Assembly (NCBI GenBank): GCA_001701115.1
Contig: DAAJ01000035.1
Coordinates: 1 to 15,354 of the forward strand
Source: Bacteroidales bacterium GP2
GTDB taxonomy: Bacteria; Bacteroidota; Bacteroidia; Bacteroidales; Muribaculaceae
Length of the DNA stretch: 15,354 nucleotides
Reading direction: 5' to 3'
Both the position numbers and the translations under genes were made by a program. How positions within the stretch are numbered: the first letter of the stretch is position 1; the number at the start of each line of letters is the position of its first letter. Below the pieces are notes generated by a model that did not search any database, was not told the origin of the DNA, and worked only from the letters and a program-made list of their open reading frames with translations. This document shows, piece after piece, positions 15,316 through 15,354 of this stretch.

Positions 15316-15354
15316 GCAAAATAAGTTGAACGTTAGCATTCTGTGATGCACAAA

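Overview
The window looks like chromosomal DNA of an anaerobic gut Bacteroidales, with Muribaculaceae-like gene content as the best guess. The evidence is Bacteroidetes-type promoters (TTTG / TAnnTTTG), few recognisable Shine-Dalgarno sites, and families typical of the order: Mfa/FimA-type fimbrillin lipoproteins, DUF5119, DUF3575, DUF3078 and a secreted tricorn-like S41 protease. Species cannot be read from the sequence. I saw no rRNA, tRNA, CRISPR array, insertion sequence or complete prophage.

Layout. (1) 1-668, minus strand: the N-terminal 222 codons of a solitary B3/4-domain protein (PheT-like editing domain), cut by the window edge. (2) 861-1487, plus strand: a small gene with a phage-type DUF6291-like domain and a long low-complexity tail. 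It has its own promoter and ends just before a rho-independent hairpin at 1528-1555, which mainly serves the next gene. (3) 1579-4791, minus strand: a 1070-residue exported tricorn-like protease. (4) 4792-4996: a 205-bp divergent promoter region. (5) 4997-12869, plus strand: a tight six-gene type V pilus operon. (6) 12866-15315, minus strand: three secreted or outer-membrane genes with essentially no gaps. The first encodes a DUF3078 beta-barrel; the other two are unrecognised small exported proteins. This operon converges on the pilus operon, and the two stop codons overlap.

How the genes fit together. The pilus operon reads: DUF3575 protein with an OmpA-like N-terminal region (outer-membrane barrel), DUF5119 lipoprotein (probable FimB/Mfa2-like anchor or accessory), three different fimbrillin lipoproteins, and an 802-residue lipoprotein that is probably the tip adhesin. 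Junctions run from a 4-nt overlap to a 19-nt gap, so the genes are probably co-transcribed from one promoter at about 4928-4960. All four pilin-like lipoproteins carry a Ser-Arg-Ala site about 26-33 residues after the lipidated cysteine. This is where Arg-specific proteolysis would release the N-terminal strand in type V pilus assembly. The neighbouring exported tricorn-like protease is a speculative but testable candidate for that step.

The most notable points are the Arg cleavage-site series, the AT-rich C-terminal lectin-like segment of the tip protein (about 37% GC against 47% upstream in the same gene), cysteine clusters in the barrel and tip proteins, the Ser-to-Gly change next to the catalytic His of the tricorn homologue, and the terminator-less convergent overlap at 12866-12869.
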